In this document: positions 62,587 through 63,371 of the stretch, piece after piece
Position numbering within the stretch: the first letter of the stretch is position 1
Layout: each line of letters opens with the position of its first letter
Origin: CAYPPG01 sp964412555
GTDB taxonomy: Bacteria > Hinthialibacterota > Hinthialibacteria > Hinthialibacterales > Hinthialibacteraceae
Assembly: GCA_964412555.1 (NCBI GenBank)
Contig: CAYPPG010000048.1
Coordinates: 1 to 63,371, forward strand
Length of the DNA: 63,371 nucleotides
Reading direction: 5' to 3'
Notes under the pieces: model-generated
Database searches by the model: none
What the model was told of the DNA's origin: nothing
The model's input: the letters and a program-made list of their open reading frames with translations, nothing else
Position numbers and translations under genes: made by a program

Positions 62587-62976
62587 CTATCGCTTTTGTT
62601 TTTGAGAAATCTCGTCGAGCATGGCTTTCAGCTGTTCGATTTCATTCTGTTTGAGTTTCTTCGTATCCACAAGCGTCGCGAACACCGGAATGGGATCGTT
62701 GTCGAAGTACTTATGTAATAACGTGCGGACTGCTTGTTTGCGTACTTGTTCCGGTTTCACTTGGGGGGAAAAAAGGAACGATTTTCCCTGTCCGCTTTTT
62801 TCATGGCCTACCGTGCCTTTGGCTTCCATGCGTTGCAGGGTGGTAATGACGGTTGAATAGGCCACTTCGTCGTGCCGGGGTAATTTTTCCCGAACCTGCT
62901 TCGCCGTCAACGGTCCATTTTCCCATAGGATTCGTAGAATGTCCATTTCCGCACTCGACACCCGATATTTTTTCAT
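62587..62976 (-). CDS. blaI: BlaI/MecI-family repressor
   Basis: 129 residues. The winged HTH reads MKKYRVSSAEMDILRILWEN, GPLTAKQVREKL and EVAYSTVITTLQRMEAKGTV. The C-terminal dimerisation helices hold the site that M56 peptidases cleave in relatives. A 12-bp gap to the BlaR1-like gene and one shared promoter at 63063-63091 make a two-gene regulatory unit. Length is normal. Confidence 0.93.
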   Translation of the reverse strand: MKKYRVSSAEMDILRILWENGPLTAKQVREKLPRHDEVAYSTVITTLQRMEAKGTVGHEKSGQGKSFLFSPQVKPEQVRKQAVRTLLHKYFDNDPIPVFATLVDTKKLKQNEIEQLKAMLDEISQKQKR

Positions 62977-63062
62977 CTGTTGATCACCGCCTTTCTTTGT
63001 AGTATTTTGTCTCGTTTCCTGAGGGACTGTCTTTCTGTCCGGTCAGGGGAGCCTTGGAGATT

Positions 63063-63091
63063 ATAATATCGCACATTGTAAATATTGTCAA
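63063..63091 (-). promoter_or_regulatory. Promoter of the blaI-M56 operon with putative BlaI operator
   Basis: On the minus strand TTGACA (63086-63091), 17 bp, then TATTAT (63063-63068). The spacer contains ATTTACAATGTG, resembling a BlaI half-site (TACA/TGTA). AATATTTAC is repeated 16 bp further out (63094-63102). Autorepression fits the family. Confidence 0.6.
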
Positions 63092-63326
63092 GGGTAAATA
63101 TTTCGTGTTGTCGATTTATGAGAAGGATGAGGTGAATTTTCAGAGGATTCGTGGGAAAGTATTGTTTTTTGTCCGGATGGGGTGTTGGTGGTTTGTGGTA
63201 TAAAAGTGATTTTACTGATTCATTTTGCATCACTGACGCTAAATACAACAAAAAATGCAATATATACCATGCCTAATCATAAAATACAGTTCCTATCATT
63301 GAACATAAAAAAAATCAAAAAAACAC

Positions 63327-63356
63327 TTGACAAAAAGTTGTCTCTTGTTCTATAGT
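63327..63356 (+). promoter_or_regulatory. Strong sigma-70-type promoter reading out of the window
   Basis: TTGACA at 63327-63332, 18 bp, then TATAGT at 63351-63356. The -35 box is part of the inverted repeat GACAA-AAAG-TTGTC, a possible operator. The transcribed gene lies beyond 63371. Confidence 0.65.
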
Positions 63357-63371
63357 AAATGTATCATTCTT

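Overview
This 63 kb window looks like chromosomal DNA of a Gram-negative heterotroph of the kind found in deep-branching candidate phyla near the PVC/FCB groups (for example Hydrogenedentota or Sumerlaeota). That placement is inference. It rests on Tat-signal Gfo/Idh oxidoreductases beside glycoside hydrolases, a sulfatase with an anaerobic sulfatase maturase, secreted FAD oxidoreductases, a type II pseudopilin, a fused SecDF, and GlnRS beside GluRS. There is no rRNA, integrase, phage structural gene or CRISPR array. One tRNA gene, Val(CAC), is present.

Layout. 0-5 kb: sulfatase, a broken small membrane-protein gene, DUF4177, cysK, a degenerate GGDEF protein with a ribbon-helix-helix tail, and anSME. 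5-10 kb: a sugar-phosphate operon (TPR protein, membrane protein, galT, IMPase-like phosphatase, galacto/arabinokinase-like GHMP kinase). 10-14 kb: secDF and a VapBC-like pair. 14-22 kb: secreted sugar-degradation genes (BNR sialidase-like, two Gfo/Idh, GH43, GH106-like). 22-30 kb: STAS protein, gltX and glnS convergent and overlapping by 6 bp, tandem thymidylate-kinase-like genes, ROK kinase, HD protein. 30-33 kb: a FliA-type sigma-factor operon with small membrane and coiled-coil proteins, including a 38-residue gene. 33-44 kb: MurQ, CPBP protease, a MntA/HepT pair, pseudopilin, DUF1284, a 1173-residue twin-FAD protein, a secreted propeller-like protein, TPR and membrane proteins, tRNA-Val.

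44-60 kb is an accessory region: HicAB remnants, an AT-rich FGE-like/propeller protein, a Shedu nuclease with an MltR-family partner, and many toxin-antitoxin modules (MNT/HEPN, PIN, HigBA, YgiT), several visibly decaying. A palindromic repeat family (core GATGGGTCAAAC-N4-GCGACCCATCCTACGAAAC) sits between these modules. I see four separate molecular scars: an 11-bp tandem duplication in a HEPN gene, a tetR/nucleotidyltransferase junction over 12 bp of shared sequence, a methyltransferase lacking its SAM domain, and a HigB toxin with a stop where Trp is expected.

60-63 kb carries BlaI and a BlaR1-like M56 peptidase whose sensor region is four STN (secretin-type) repeats plus a LysM domain, behind a recognisable promoter. 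This is the best candidate for an undescribed signalling system. Next are the MltR-Shedu pair, the GGDEF-RHH fusion and the FAD-discoidin-FAD-HEAT protein.
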